Of a DNA stretch of 64,000 nucleotides, positions 9,308-17,589 are shown in pieces. The position numbers and the translations under genes are program-made. The stretch's first letter is position 1. Every line of letters begins with the position of its first letter. The notes beneath the pieces were generated by a model. The model was not told the origin of the DNA, searched no databases, and worked only from the letters and a program-made list of their open reading frames with translations. The DNA comes from Clostridium ljungdahlii (GTDB lineage Bacteria > Bacillota > Clostridia > Clostridiales > Clostridiaceae): positions 16,553-80,552 of the forward strand of contig NZ_LITT01000009.1 in assembly GCF_001636845.1 (NCBI RefSeq), written 5' to 3'.

Positions 9308-10237
9308 TCAATCTATTTTTTTAATACTATAAACGGCATAAATGACAAATGCTGCTCCAAAAATTTGAAGTAGTGTTAAAGGTTCCTTTAAAATAAAAAA
9401 GGAAAGAAACATAGCTGTAGGTATTTCTAAATTACCTATTATTGAAACTTTTAAAGATCCAATATGTTTAATTGCCGCGTAAAGCAAAGTTAAAGGTATT
9501 ATCTCACAAAACACTCCTAATATTACAATGCAAACAATTAATTTTCCGTTCAAATCCTGTCTAAACACTTCCACTGGAAATTTAAGAATTATTAAAGATA
9601 AAAATGAAAAAATAATGGAGTAAAAGTTAACTGAAAGTGGATTTAATTTATCCATTTTTTTCTCCGTATATATATTCATAAAAGCATAAAATACTGCTGC
9701 TAGAATTCCATACATAAAACCTTTTGTTGAAAAGGCCTTTATCCCCTGGTTAAGACCCAAAGCTAAAAAACAACCTATAAAAGTTGCAATAAGAGCAAAA
9801 ATTTTATTAAAACCTACCTGCATTTTTTGAAATACTACTGAATAAATAAAAACCATAGCAGGATATGTATAAAGCAGTATGGTAACCATTGAAACGTCAA
9901 GATAATTAAAAGCCATGTAATAGAAAATAGTCATAAAAGTATTACCCACTATGCCAAGAACTGCTGTGTGATATAAATCCTTTTTTCCTATTTTTAAAGC
10001 CTTACTATCTATTATAAGTATGCCTAGAAACATAATTGGAATTGACATCATATATTGAAGTGTCAATATATTTATAGAATTTGCCCCTTCTGAGAAAGCA
10101 ATTTTTATTATGATTCCGCAAGTTCCAAATAATATGGCAGACAATACGGAATATATGTATCCTTTTTTCAACAGAACACCCCTATCTGAGTAATTAAATT
10201 TAGCAGTCAATGTTTTTATTTTAACATAGTTTTTCAT
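9308..10237 (-). CDS. EamA/DMT-family permease
   Basis: Ten hydrophobic segments in two five-helix EamA repeats (about 25-155 and 175-305), the standard drug/metabolite transporter layout; substrate unknown. The longest frame begins at 10237, but the better start is the TTG at 10171 (MKKGYIYSVLSAILFG), which has AGGGGTG 7 nt upstream and begins exactly where the first membrane helix does. That gives about 287 aa, the usual size. The motif LLYAAIKHIGSLKVSIIGNLEIPTA-type helix near 250-275 is typical. Monocistronic. Confidence 0.85.
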   Translation of the reverse strand: MKNYVKIKTLTAKFNYSDRGVLLKKGYIYSVLSAILFGTCGIIIKIAFSEGANSINILTLQYMMSIPIMFLGILIIDSKALKIGKKDLYHTAVLGIVGNTFMTIFYYMAFNYLDVSMVTILLYTYPAMVFIYSVVFQKMQVGFNKIFALIATFIGCFLALGLNQGIKAFSTKGFMYGILAAVFYAFMNIYTEKKMDKLNPLSVNFYSIIFSFLSLIILKFPVEVFRQDLNGKLIVCIVILGVFCEIIPLTLLYAAIKHIGSLKVSIIGNLEIPTAMFLSFFILKEPLTLLQIFGAAFVIYAVYSIKKID

Positions 10238-10317
10238 TTTAAAGTAACAAAAATCATTCTGAAAAATAATCTAATATTGTACATAGTTTTATAATAATAT
10301 CAACGGAGGTTATTTAC

Positions 10318-11304
10318 ATGTATTGTATTGATGCAGGAAGTGACTATTGTCCATGCCACCTGGCAGAGACTCTTGACTGTATATTATGCTCTCAACTTTC
10401 CGGTGAAGAGTTTTGCCAATGCAAAGACTGGTGTGGAGTTTGTATATATGAACAATATATTTCCAATGGTAAAAAAGCAAAAAATTTAAGAAAAACTTAT
10501 GATTGTCCTATATTAGACAAAAAAGTAGCTGAAGATTCTCTTTGCATGTTTACTTTAGAAGGACCAGAAAACCTAGTAAGAGAATTATCTAATGCTGGAA
10601 GCTTTGTATTTTTAAGGAATAAGGAAAGTGTAAATTATTACGATGTACCAATTTCCATTATAAACGCTGATAAAACAAACAATACTCTAGATGTTGCAAT
10701 AAAATCAAGCGGCACAAAAACTAAAGCTCTTTTTAAATTAAATAAAGGAGATAAAATACTTCTTAGAGGACCGTTTTCAAACGGAATAATGGGACTTTCA
10801 AATGTTTCTAATGCTAAAGATGGTATATCATTAATTATAGCTCGAGGCATAGGAATTGCTCCTTCTATTCCAGTTATGAAAAAATTATATTCCAATAAGA
10901 ACAAGGTTATATCTATTATTGACACACAATTTAAAGAAAATTTTTATGAGGATTATTTTAAAGAATGCAAATCAAAAGTGTTAGATTGCACTATATTAGA
11001 CGAGGGAAATCTATCTGAGAAATTCAAATTAATTTTGGAAAAAATTCTCCGGGAAAATTCCATAAACTTAGTACACTGTGGAGGCCCGGATATAATGAGT
11101 TATGAAATTATAGATTTTATAGATAAAATGAACAATTCAAAAAACAAATTCATAAATTTTTCCTGCTGCAATAATTCCAAAATGAGCTGCGGTGAAGGAA
11201 TATGTGCAAGCTGCACCAAACACTATGATGGTGACATAGTTAGAAGACTATGCAAGGTGCAGATGGATCCAAGAGATTTATTTAAAGGTAGAAGATTATT
11301 ATAG
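10318..11304 (+). CDS. FAD/NAD- and [2Fe-2S]-binding electron transfer subunit (PyrK/sulfide-dehydrogenase-like)
   Basis: 328 aa, ATG at 10318 with GGAGG upstream. A Cys-rich N-terminus (about 1-45, ten cysteines, CPCHLAETLDC ... CQCKDWCGVC) precedes a ferredoxin-reductase-type FAD domain (about 60-165), an NAD-binding domain (about 170-285, IIARGIGIAPSIPVM) and a C-terminal [2Fe-2S] site (CCNNSKMSCGEGICASC, about 293-309). Family members pass electrons between NAD(P)H and a partner flavoprotein. The partner is probably the next gene, 13 bp downstream and now split by a mobile element. The N-terminal Cys cluster is an extra not found in PyrK and may hold another metal centre. Confidence 0.8.
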   Translation: MYCIDAGSDYCPCHLAETLDCILCSQLSGEEFCQCKDWCGVCIYEQYISNGKKAKNLRKTYDCPILDKKVAEDSLCMFTLEGPENLVRELSNAGSFVFLRNKESVNYYDVPISIINADKTNNTLDVAIKSSGTKTKALFKLNKGDKILLRGPFSNGIMGLSNVSNAKDGISLIIARGIGIAPSIPVMKKLYSNKNKVISIIDTQFKENFYEDYFKECKSKVLDCTILDEGNLSEKFKLILEKILRENSINLVHCGGPDIMSYEIIDFIDKMNNSKNKFINFSCCNNSKMSCGEGICASCTKHYDGDIVRRLCKVQMDPRDLFKGRRLL

Positions 11305-11569
11305 GGGGTATTTTTTTATGAAAATAATAGTAATTGGCTCAGGATGGTCCGGATGCTCCGCAGCTTTATCTGCCAAAAAAGCAGGTGCTGATGTAGTTGT
11401 ATATGAAAAAACAGACATGGTACTTGGCCTAGGAAATGTAGGAGGAATAATGAGAAATAACGGCAGATACACTGCTGCAGAAGAAATCACTGCACTTGGA
11501 GCAGGAGATCTAATAAGCATCACAGACAGTCTTACTAGACACAAAAACCTGGATTTTCCCGGTCATAAG

Positions 11570-11591
11570 CATGCTCCGTTTATAGTATTGC
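11570..11591 (+). other. attL: left core and recombinase arm
   Basis: CATGCT core at 11570, three bases, then the 13-bp arm TTTATAGTATTGC. The left flank is host gene sequence. Confidence 0.75.
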
Positions 11592-11709
11592 GACCTTATT
11601 AAAAGCTTTAACTTTTTAATTCAAATAAAAGCAACATGTCAAAACGTCATCTTTCTAGGATGTTTCGACATGTTTACAATAAGTATCCATCTAATTTCAA
11701 GAACTCTGT

Positions 11710-12432
11710 TTATTTGGCCGTACTTAAAATTCGAGCACCTTTAACATTTACCTGACAATTCATACATAACATTTTTCCAAATTTTTTATTGCTATAATCT
11801 GCTACTTTTTCCGATATGATGTTTCCACACTTTTCGCAGTGAAGCTCATTTTTATTTATTACGTCTTTATTGTCTATAGTAACTGTTTTATTCTGATCAC
11901 CACCAGCTTTTCCTAAAGAATATCTTAATCTATAATAATTATCTTGAATTTCCAACTGATTGATTTCCCTATTCTTGTTGTATCCTATTGACTTAACTTG
12001 AAAATGTACCCTTGGTGACAGAGTAACTTTTCCATCTTTTTCAGCAAATTCTCCCTGCTGTAAACTAATCCATATAAAAGGAGCTGTATAAAGTTCTCTT
12101 CCTATTCCAATATTAAATCCTGCCCTTTTAAAACTGTCACTAGCTTGACCCTTTTCTTTTTCCGTATAACTTTCCACTCCCACATCTTGCTTTCTAATCC
12201 ACTGTTTCTTTTCATCATCCCAAATATCTATATTACAAAATAATCTTCCATTTATAAGTTCATGAGTTCTTTTCCACCCTGTCATTCCAAACGTTTCATC
12301 AAGTATTTTCATATCAACTCTTGCATCCTTATATAAGAGCAAAACACATCCTACACCGTTTGCAGTTTTCTTTAAGCTCTGTACTCTTATTTCAATTTCA
12401 TCTGCTTTTAAAAGCCGTACCTCCTTATTCAT
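11710..12432 (-). CDS. Rad52/Rad22-type single-strand annealing protein with zinc ribbon
   Basis: 240 aa, ATG at 12432 with an AGGAGGTGCAGC-type site upstream. Residues about 1-160 match phage Rad52-like recombinases (FGMTGWKRTHEL, GQASDSFKRAGFNIGIGRELY). These bind single-stranded DNA and anneal complementary strands. A four-Cys zinc-ribbon-like end (CEKCG ... CMNC, about 200-228) follows. In phages such proteins lie next to replication or exonuclease genes; here there is none. It is the only sizeable cargo of a 3-kb element and reads opposite to the recombinase. The frame is intact, suggesting it is kept by selection. Confidence 0.85.
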   Translation of the reverse strand: MNKEVRLLKADEIEIRVQSLKKTANGVGCVLLLYKDARVDMKILDETFGMTGWKRTHELINGRLFCNIDIWDDEKKQWIRKQDVGVESYTEKEKGQASDSFKRAGFNIGIGRELYTAPFIWISLQQGEFAEKDGKVTLSPRVHFQVKSIGYNKNREINQLEIQDNYYRLRYSLGKAGGDQNKTVTIDNKDVINKNELHCEKCGNIISEKVADYSNKKFGKMLCMNCQVNVKGARILSTAK

Positions 12433-12448
12433 ATTGCTGCACCTCCTT

Positions 12449-12574
12449 TTAAATATATATCCATACTATTAAAGGATTTTTCTTATCTATAATATACTTT
12501 ATAGTTCTAAACTCTTTTAACTGTTTATCTCTCTGCTCTATATTTTCAAATCTCATTTTAGTTTTGTTTTCCAT
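12449..12574 (-). CDS. Small element-encoded protein, 41 aa
   Basis: ATG at 12574 directly behind AGGAGGTATAAG; stop at 12449-12451, 17 bp before the annealase gene, so probably cotranscribed. The N-terminus is charged (MENKTKMRFENIEQRDKQL), then a short hydrophobic end. No family recognised. The strong ribosome binding site supports it as real. Confidence 0.55.
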   Translation of the reverse strand: MENKTKMRFENIEQRDKQLKEFRTIKYIIDKKNPLIVWIYI

Positions 12575-12655
12575 CTTATACCTCCTCCGAAGGTACACTC
12601 ATTTTTTCATATTCTTAATTTTAGTTTGAATGGTTTTCAATATGTCTATACTTAT

Positions 12656-12829
12656 TTATTTATTCCATGTTTGTCTTTCTTTTAATGTTTTTATGAGTTC
12701 ATCTATTTGTTCAACACGTAATTCGCTTATAAGTGCTCTTGCAAAAGCTCTTGCCTTTCTTGTTTCCAGTTCATCCATTATTTTAGGGTCTTTTGAATAA
12801 TGCATTCTTACTTTTATTGGCTTGGCCAT
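12656..12829 (-). CDS. Small basic element-encoded protein, 57 aa
   Basis: ATG at 12829 behind GGGAGATG; stop at 12656-12658. The product (MAKPIKVRMHYSKDPKIMD...) is helical and rich in Lys, Arg and Glu, with the look of a small DNA-binding or accessory protein. It is the first gene of the leftward unit. It could act as a directionality factor or a regulator, as expected for a serine-recombinase element, but no sequence motif proves this. Confidence 0.5.
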   Translation of the reverse strand: MAKPIKVRMHYSKDPKIMDELETRKARAFARALISELRVEQIDELIKTLKERQTWNK

Positions 12830-12997
12830 AAAATAACATCTCCCAGTTATTTTTTAAGCATATTTACCTACAATATTATATTCACATCAACTTATTGTGT
12901 GATGAAAATTTTTAATTTAAAAAGGAATAAAAAGTTAATTAAGCCCATGTAATTTAATATAAGACTATATTAATTTTTGAGGATGTGATTTTAAAAA

Positions 12998-14632
12998 ATG
13001 ATAGCAGCTGTATACAGCAGAAAATCCACATTTACATGCAAAGGTGAGTCTATAGAAAATCAGGTACAAATATGTAAAGAATACGCAAAGAATAATTTGA
13101 AAATAAGCAGTTTTATAATATATGAAGATGAAGGTTTTTCTGGCGGCAATACAAATAGGCCTAGATTTCAAGAACTTTTAAAGGATGCTAAAAAAGAAAA
13201 ATTTAATTTTTTAATATGCTACAGATTAGACAGGATTAGTAGAAATGTTGCTGATTTTTCTACTACATTAGAATTATTACAGAAACACAATATATCTTTT
13301 GTAAGTGTAAAAGAGCAGTTTGATACAAGTACACCTATAGGTAAAGCCATGGTATATATAGCTTCTGTATTTGCACAGTTAGAGCGGGAAACTATTGCAG
13401 AACGTGTTCGAGATAATATGTTAGAACTTGCAAAATCCGGCCGCTGGCTTGGAGGTCAAACTCCCCTTGGTTTCAATTCTAAGAAAGTAACTTATTATAA
13501 CTCTGAAATGAAACAAAAATTTATGCATAAACTTTCTCCTATAAAAAAAGAATTGGATAAAGTTAAATTGATATATAGTAAATACATGGAATTTGGTTCT
13601 ATATCCTTAGTTCTTAAATATTTGCTTACTAATAGCATAAAAGGAAAAAATGGTGGAGACTTTTCATCTATGTCAATAAATGATATTCTTAGAAATCCCG
13701 TTTATGTCAAATCAGACGATTCGGTTTTTAAATATTTAAAGGGCTTAAGTATAACTACCTGCGGCATACCTAATGGCAATGGAATTATTACATATAATAA
13801 ACGCAATTCAAAATATATAACTAGAAATACAAATAAGTGGATTGCTGCAGTTGCCAAGCATAAAGGAATTATTGAAAGTACTACCTGGCTAGAAGTACAA
13901 TTTCAATTAGATAAAAATAAGAGAAAATCTAATCCAAGACAGGGAACCTCTAAAAAATCTTTGTTATCTGGAATATTAAAATGTGCTTTGTGCGGTGCAC
14001 CAATGCGTGTCTCTTACGGAAGGTCTAAGAAAAATGGGAATGGAAGAATTTACTATTATGTATGTACAATGAAAGCCCATTCTGGAAAAAGCAGATGTGC
14101 TAACCCTAATGCCAACGGTCCAAAAATTGAAAAAGCTATTACTGAAAATATAAAAAAACTAAACATAAATAAGCTTTTAAAAGAACTACAATGTCATAAA
14201 AATGAATCAAGCTCCTCTATTAAAAACAACTTTACTGAAATGTTAAAAAAAGAAATCGAAGATAAAAATAATCAAATGAACACATTATTGCAGCAATTAT
14301 CAAATATAAATGCAGCTAACTCCCCTGCTTCTGAATTTATCCTAAATAAAATAGAAAACTTAGCAAAAGCAATAAAAGATTTAAATTTGAAATTAGACAA
14401 GTCTAAAAGTATCGAAGAAGAAAATATGTATAGAAAGATAAATCTAGATATAATAGAGAAAAACTTAGAAGATTTTAATTCATCCTTCTCCCTAATAAAA
14501 GATGTATCAATCAAAAGGCACATCTTAGAAAACATAATTGACAAAATCTACTGGAATGGTAATACAGGTGATATTGATGTTTACCTATGGGGAAGTGAAA
14601 AAACACACAAGCTTCATCCTAATATTTTCTAA
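12998..14632 (+). CDS. Large serine recombinase (integrase/excisionase)
   Basis: 544 aa. The N-terminal resolvase catalytic domain (about 1-145) has the nucleophile Ser7 in AVYSRKS and the arginines of YRLDRISRN (about 72). The recombinase domain (about 165-270, LGFNSKK ... ILRNPVYV), a zinc ribbon (CALCGAPM ... CTMKAHSGKSRC, about 331-370) and a long coiled coil (about 400-480) follow. This is the full organisation of SpoIVCA/TndX-type large serine recombinases, which join attP and attB without homology. The gene ends 8 bp before the attR arm, the usual position. Start at ATG 12998 behind GAGGATGTG. The frame and catalytic residues are intact. Confidence 0.93.
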   Translation: MIAAVYSRKSTFTCKGESIENQVQICKEYAKNNLKISSFIIYEDEGFSGGNTNRPRFQELLKDAKKEKFNFLICYRLDRISRNVADFSTTLELLQKHNISFVSVKEQFDTSTPIGKAMVYIASVFAQLERETIAERVRDNMLELAKSGRWLGGQTPLGFNSKKVTYYNSEMKQKFMHKLSPIKKELDKVKLIYSKYMEFGSISLVLKYLLTNSIKGKNGGDFSSMSINDILRNPVYVKSDDSVFKYLKGLSITTCGIPNGNGIITYNKRNSKYITRNTNKWIAAVAKHKGIIESTTWLEVQFQLDKNKRKSNPRQGTSKKSLLSGILKCALCGAPMRVSYGRSKKNGNGRIYYYVCTMKAHSGKSRCANPNANGPKIEKAITENIKKLNINKLLKELQCHKNESSSSIKNNFTEMLKKEIEDKNNQMNTLLQQLSNINAANSPASEFILNKIENLAKAIKDLNLKLDKSKSIEEENMYRKINLDIIEKNLEDFNSSFSLIKDVSIKRHILENIIDKIYWNGNTGDIDVYLWGSEKTHKLHPNIF

Positions 14633-14639
14633 GCCTGCT

Positions 14640-14665
14640 GCAATACTATAAACCATGTTCATGCT
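14640..14665 (+). other. attR: right arm and core
   Basis: Arm GCAATACTATAAA (14640-14652), exact reverse complement of the attL arm, then seven bases and the CATGCT core at 14660. The right flank continues the host gene in frame. Confidence 0.75.
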
Positions 14666-15398
14666 TGGCTCTATGATGTAAATAAAATCGAACCAGCTGT
14701 TAGAAAATATATTTTAAGTAAAGATATAAAATTAAAACTAATATCAAGAGTAGTGGATGTAAAAATGGAAGGTACTAAAATAAAAGGCATATATACCTCA
14801 AATGGAGATTATGAAGAAGCAGATGCCTTTGTTGAGACTACAGGTTCCACAGGTCCTATGGGAAACTGTATAAAATATGGTAATGGTTGCTCCATGTGCA
14901 TACTTAGATGCCCTTCCTTCGGACCTAGGATAAGCATAAGCAAATGTGCTGGAGTAGAAGATCTTCACGGCGAGAGATTAGATGGAACTTACGGAGCTTT
15001 CAGCGGTTCCTGTAAACTTGCCAAAGATACTATAGATAAAAATCTCTTGCATGAAATTGAAGAAAAAGGTGCAGTAGTACTTAAAGTTCCAGAAGAAGAT
15101 ATAAATATGGATAAATTAAAGGCTAAAGTATGCCAGCAGTATGCTTTAAAAGAATTTGCACAAAATGTAATACTTCTAGATACAGGCCACGTAAAGTTAA
15201 TGACATCCTATTATCCTTTAGAAAAGTTGCGTAAAATACGAGGACTAGAGAATGTCAAATTCATAGATCCATATTCTGGGGGTAAAGGAAATTCTATAAG
15301 ATATCTTTCCATAGCACCCGTTTCTGTAGACTTAAAAGTAAATGGCATAGATAATTTATTTTGCGGTGGAGAGAAAAGTGGTCTCTTTGTAGGTCACA

Positions 15399-15556
15399 CA
15401 GAAGCTATATGTACAGGATCCCTTGCCGGTCATAATGCAGTAAGATGTGCACTCAATATTCCTACTCTAACACTTCCAACTAATACAGCTATTGGAGATA
15501 TCATAAGCTATGCAACTTCTAAAATACACACTAAAGAAGGAAGAAAAAACAGATAT
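15399..15556 (+). repeat. 158-bp duplicated segment, copy 1 (inside the oxidoreductase gene)
   Basis: Identical by eye to 17332-17489 over 158 bp. Flanking bases differ at once on both sides. It encodes EAICTGSLAGHNAVRCALN and the following residues of the flavoprotein C-terminus. Confidence 0.9.
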
Positions 15557-15708
15557 ACTTTTGCTGGTGCAGAATTTTTTAACAGAATGAAAGAAAAAGG
15601 TCTATATTCCATAGACAGAGAAGAAATACAAAATAGAATTAAAAATACTGGTCTTTCAAATATATTTAATAAAAAATTAGTTTAATAGCTCTAAGTAGGC
15701 TTCTAAAC

Positions 15709-15785
15709 AAAAAATAAACTTATGCTGCGAATATTTTACAACCACAAGCACGGTTAAATATTTCTACGCATAAGTTTATTTTTTA
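15709..15785. terminator. Long hairpin after the oxidoreductase gene
   Basis: 17-bp arms (AAAAAATAAACTTATGC at 15709 and its complement ending 15784) with a second inner stem (AATATTT, AACC / GGTT). The T-run makes it a plausible terminator in both directions, but 77 nt of near-continuous pairing is longer than usual, so a small miniature-repeat origin is also possible. Confidence 0.6.
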
Positions 15786-15923
15786 GTTAAAAACAGTACT
15801 TACGCAGGATGATTTAATTATATATGATACATTTCGTATCTATGTTTATATCATAGTTGCTTTTTGTATTATTTGTTCGTTTTTGTATCATTTTTTGATA
15901 ATATAAAAGTGAGGTGTATTTAA

Positions 15924-16148
15924 ATGGATATATCACATAATTTAAAAAAACTCAGATCGGAAAAAGGATTAACACAAATAGAATTAAGTAAAAATTTGAA
16001 CATTAATAGGGCAACTTATGCTCATTACGAAACAGGAAGAAGAGAACCCGATATAGAAACCCTAAAATTATTTTCCGATTATTTCAATGTATCAGTAAAT
16101 TATTTAATGGGACTTACAAACATACGTAACCCCTTCATCACAAAATAG
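15924..16148 (+). CDS. XRE-family HTH protein, truncated by a frameshift
   Basis: ATG at 15924 with GAGGTG upstream. Residues about 5-65 are a complete Cro/C1-type HTH (LKKLRSEKGLTQIELSKNLN, then YETGRREPD). The frame stops at 16148. In another frame the sequence continues from about 16117 to TAA 16294 as a Ser/Thr/Gln/Asn-rich tail (VTPSSQNSTSSSQSNT...) ending in AYYVSNSNT. Clostridial HTH proteins with a Ser/Thr linker and a short YYxPNGKxYH-type C-terminal module exist, so this looks like such a protein with one frameshift and a lost end. The HTH alone could still work as a small repressor. Confidence 0.6.
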   Translation: MDISHNLKKLRSEKGLTQIELSKNLNINRATYAHYETGRREPDIETLKLFSDYFNVSVNYLMGLTNIRNPFITK

Positions 16149-16296
16149 TACTTCATCATCACAAAGCAATACCCCAAATACTCCACAAACATCAAATACA
16201 AATCAAGAACAAAAAGTTACAAGTAAACAACAAAGTTCAAGCACTAATACAGACGACAGTACTATAGCATATTATGTTTCAAATAGTAACACATAA
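16117..16296 (+). pseudogene. Out-of-frame Ser/Thr-rich tail of the XRE protein
   Basis: Continuous 59-codon stretch with strong Ser/Thr/Asn/Gln bias directly downstream of, and overlapping, the HTH frame; no start codon of its own. See the preceding feature. Confidence 0.5.
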
Positions 16297-16363
16297 ATTG
16301 CTTCTCAATAAAATATAATTTCATGATATAATGTTATTACATATAAAGAAAGGATCTATTATT

Positions 16364-16666
16364 ATGGATAATGTTGAAAAATTATTACAACAGATACTTG
16401 ACTCTCAGAATAAAACTAACGAGAGACTTAATAAACTTGAATCAAAATTTGATGCACTCGAATCTCAAACATCAGAAAGCACTCAAATTCTTAAAGCTCT
16501 TGAACACAGTTCAGAAGTACATAAAGTTGAAATAGATAATTTAACTCATACCGTTGCTGAGATATCTGGTGATGTAAAATCAATTAAATCTGCCGTAACT
16601 AAAGGTCAAAAGGCTTATGACTACCTTGAGAATTTCAATAAGTTCTCTTCATCTGAAAATCAATAA
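16364..16666 (+). CDS. Small coiled-coil protein, about 100 aa
   Basis: The likely start is ATG 16364 (MDNVEKLLQQILDSQ) behind AAGGATC; an upstream ATG at 16331 in the same frame has no ribosome site. Almost the whole chain is heptad-patterned coiled coil (NERLNKLESKFDALESQ, then IDNLTHTVAEISGDVKSI). The end KGQKAYDYLENFNKF resembles the end of the next protein (KGEKAYDFIKEL), so the two are paralogues. This type is common in clostridial prophages and mobile regions; function unknown. Confidence 0.75.
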   Translation: MDNVEKLLQQILDSQNKTNERLNKLESKFDALESQTSESTQILKALEHSSEVHKVEIDNLTHTVAEISGDVKSIKSAVTKGQKAYDYLENFNKFSSSENQ

Positions 16667-16702
16667 ATAGAATAAAATATTTTACCTTAAAGGAGAATAA
16701 TT

Positions 16703-17083
16703 ATGGAAAATGATAAAATATTTGAACTCATGACTAAAATGTATGCTGAAATGCAGCAAGGGTTTAAGAAGATTGACGAGAGATTTAATGGTGTTAACAA
16801 TCGAATTGATGGTATAGACAAAAGAATTGATGGACTAGAAAAAAAGGTTGATAAAAACACTATATTACTTGAAAGACAGGGTAAAGACATACAATTGTTA
16901 GCTGAATGTCATAAAAATCTATCAGAACAAATGGATCGTAAATTTGAAGAAGTAAATAAAACTATAGATAGGAATTACTCTCTCCATAACAGAGCTATTA
17001 AAGATATTTCACAAACCTCAAGTAAAGGTGAAAAAGCTTATGATTTTATAAAAGAACTCTCTAATAAAAACTTTGGCAACTGA
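16703..17083 (+). CDS. Coiled-coil protein, 126 aa, paralogue of the preceding gene
   Basis: ATG at 16703 with AAAGGAG upstream, 36 bp after the previous stop, so one operon. Heptad repeats (FKKIDERFNGVNNRIDGIDK, then RIDGLEKKV) run through about residues 15-95. The shared C-terminal KGEKAYDF motif links it to its neighbour. Followed by a clear terminator. Possibly survivors of a mobile element whose recombinase has collapsed (17169-17307). Confidence 0.75.
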   Translation: MENDKIFELMTKMYAEMQQGFKKIDERFNGVNNRIDGIDKRIDGLEKKVDKNTILLERQGKDIQLLAECHKNLSEQMDRKFEEVNKTIDRNYSLHNRAIKDISQTSSKGEKAYDFIKELSNKNFGN

Positions 17084-17089
17084 TCTATG

Positions 17090-17127
17090 TTTTAAACATA
17101 TAAGATATTTTCTTATATGTTTTTTAG
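17090..17127 (+). terminator. Intrinsic terminator of the coiled-coil pair
   Basis: ACATATAAGA / TCTTATATGT stem with a short TATTT loop, followed directly by a T-run. Confidence 0.75.
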
Positions 17128-17168
17128 TTTTACATACAAAAACTTCTATTTAAGGAGGTACACAGCAC

Positions 17169-17307
17169 ATGAAAATAGCAATACACTCAAGGAAATCGAA
17201 ATTTACTGGCAAAGATGATAGAATAGAGAACCTAGTACAAATGTGCCGGGAACCTTGATATAAAGTTCTGGGGCAGTAAAAAAAATGACTTTTCTAAAGA
17301 TGTATGA
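17169..17307 (+). pseudogene. Collapsed second serine recombinase: first 28 and last 16 codons only
   Basis: ATG 17169 behind AAGGAGGTACACAGCAC. Codons 1-29 read MKIAIHSRKSKFTGKDDRIE and on to CREP-stop, collinear with the start of the intact recombinase at 12998 (catalytic YSRKS equals HSRKS here). At once, in another frame, comes DIKFWGSKKNDFSKDV-stop (17257-17307), matching the recombinase C-terminus (DIDVYLWGSEKTHKLHPNIF). About 500 internal codons are missing. The fragment ends 24 bp before a copy of the oxidoreductase gene starts, the same geometry as at the right end of the intact element. Confidence 0.8.
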
Positions 17308-17331
17308 CCACTTGCATTTTGCTAAAACGAT

Positions 17332-17489
17332 CAGAAGCTATATGTACAGGATCCCTTGCCGGTCATAATGCAGTAAGATGTGCACTCAATATTCCTACTC
17401 TAACACTTCCAACTAATACAGCTATTGGAGATATCATAAGCTATGCAACTTCTAAAATACACACTAAAGAAGGAAGAAAAAACAGATAT
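17332..17489 (+). repeat. 158-bp duplicated segment, copy 2 (oxidoreductase fragment)
   Basis: Same 158 bp as 15399-15556, offset 1,933 bp, with no visible difference. It carries no start or end of the gene, so it is an inert fragment abutting the collapsed recombinase. Confidence 0.9.
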
Positions 17490-17589
17490 TTATATATAAT
17501 ATTGTAAAGTTAGTTTGACACTAAATGTAAAGTCAACTATACTATAATTGTAAAGCATGCTATACATTTGGGAGGTGAATCCTCAAAAT

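Larger units (their letters stand above)
11570..14665. mobile_element. 3.09-kb serine-recombinase integrative element with reconstructable att sites
   Basis: Bounded by direct CATGCT copies (11570-11575 and 14660-14665). Just inside the left core is TTTATAGTATTGC (11579-11591), and just outside the recombinase stop is its exact reverse complement (14640-14652). When the ends are joined as in an excised circle, these become 13-bp inverted arms around a 16-bp centre, giving a symmetric 42-bp attP as large serine recombinases use. Cargo: a Rad52-type annealase and two small ORFs on the minus strand, and the recombinase on the plus strand. The element length is a multiple of three and it sits inside a flavoprotein gene. 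Confidence 0.85.
11318..15685 (+). pseudogene. FAD-dependent oxidoreductase gene interrupted by a 3,090-bp element
   Basis: The 5' part (11318-11569) encodes a Rossmann FAD motif (IIVIGSGWSGCSAALSAKKAG) and runs to Gly-His-Lys-His-Ala. The 3' part resumes in the same frame at 14660 with His-Ala-Trp-Leu-Tyr-Asp and continues to TAA 15683-15685, including a Cys-rich stretch (about 14885-14915 nt, CSMCILRC) and a C-terminal FAD-closing segment (NLFCGGEKSGLFVGHTEAI). Joining the two at the shared CATGCT restores a 425-aa protein without any base change. In the integrated state the left part ends after 94 codons, and a right-hand ORF can start only at 14753. The probable partner is the upstream electron-transfer protein. 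Confidence 0.85.

Noticed and set aside
11579..14652. Invertible switch between the 13-bp inverted repeats
   Set aside because: Inversion would not restore the oxidoreductase frame, whereas excision at the CATGCT core does. The inverted arms are explained as halves of attP.
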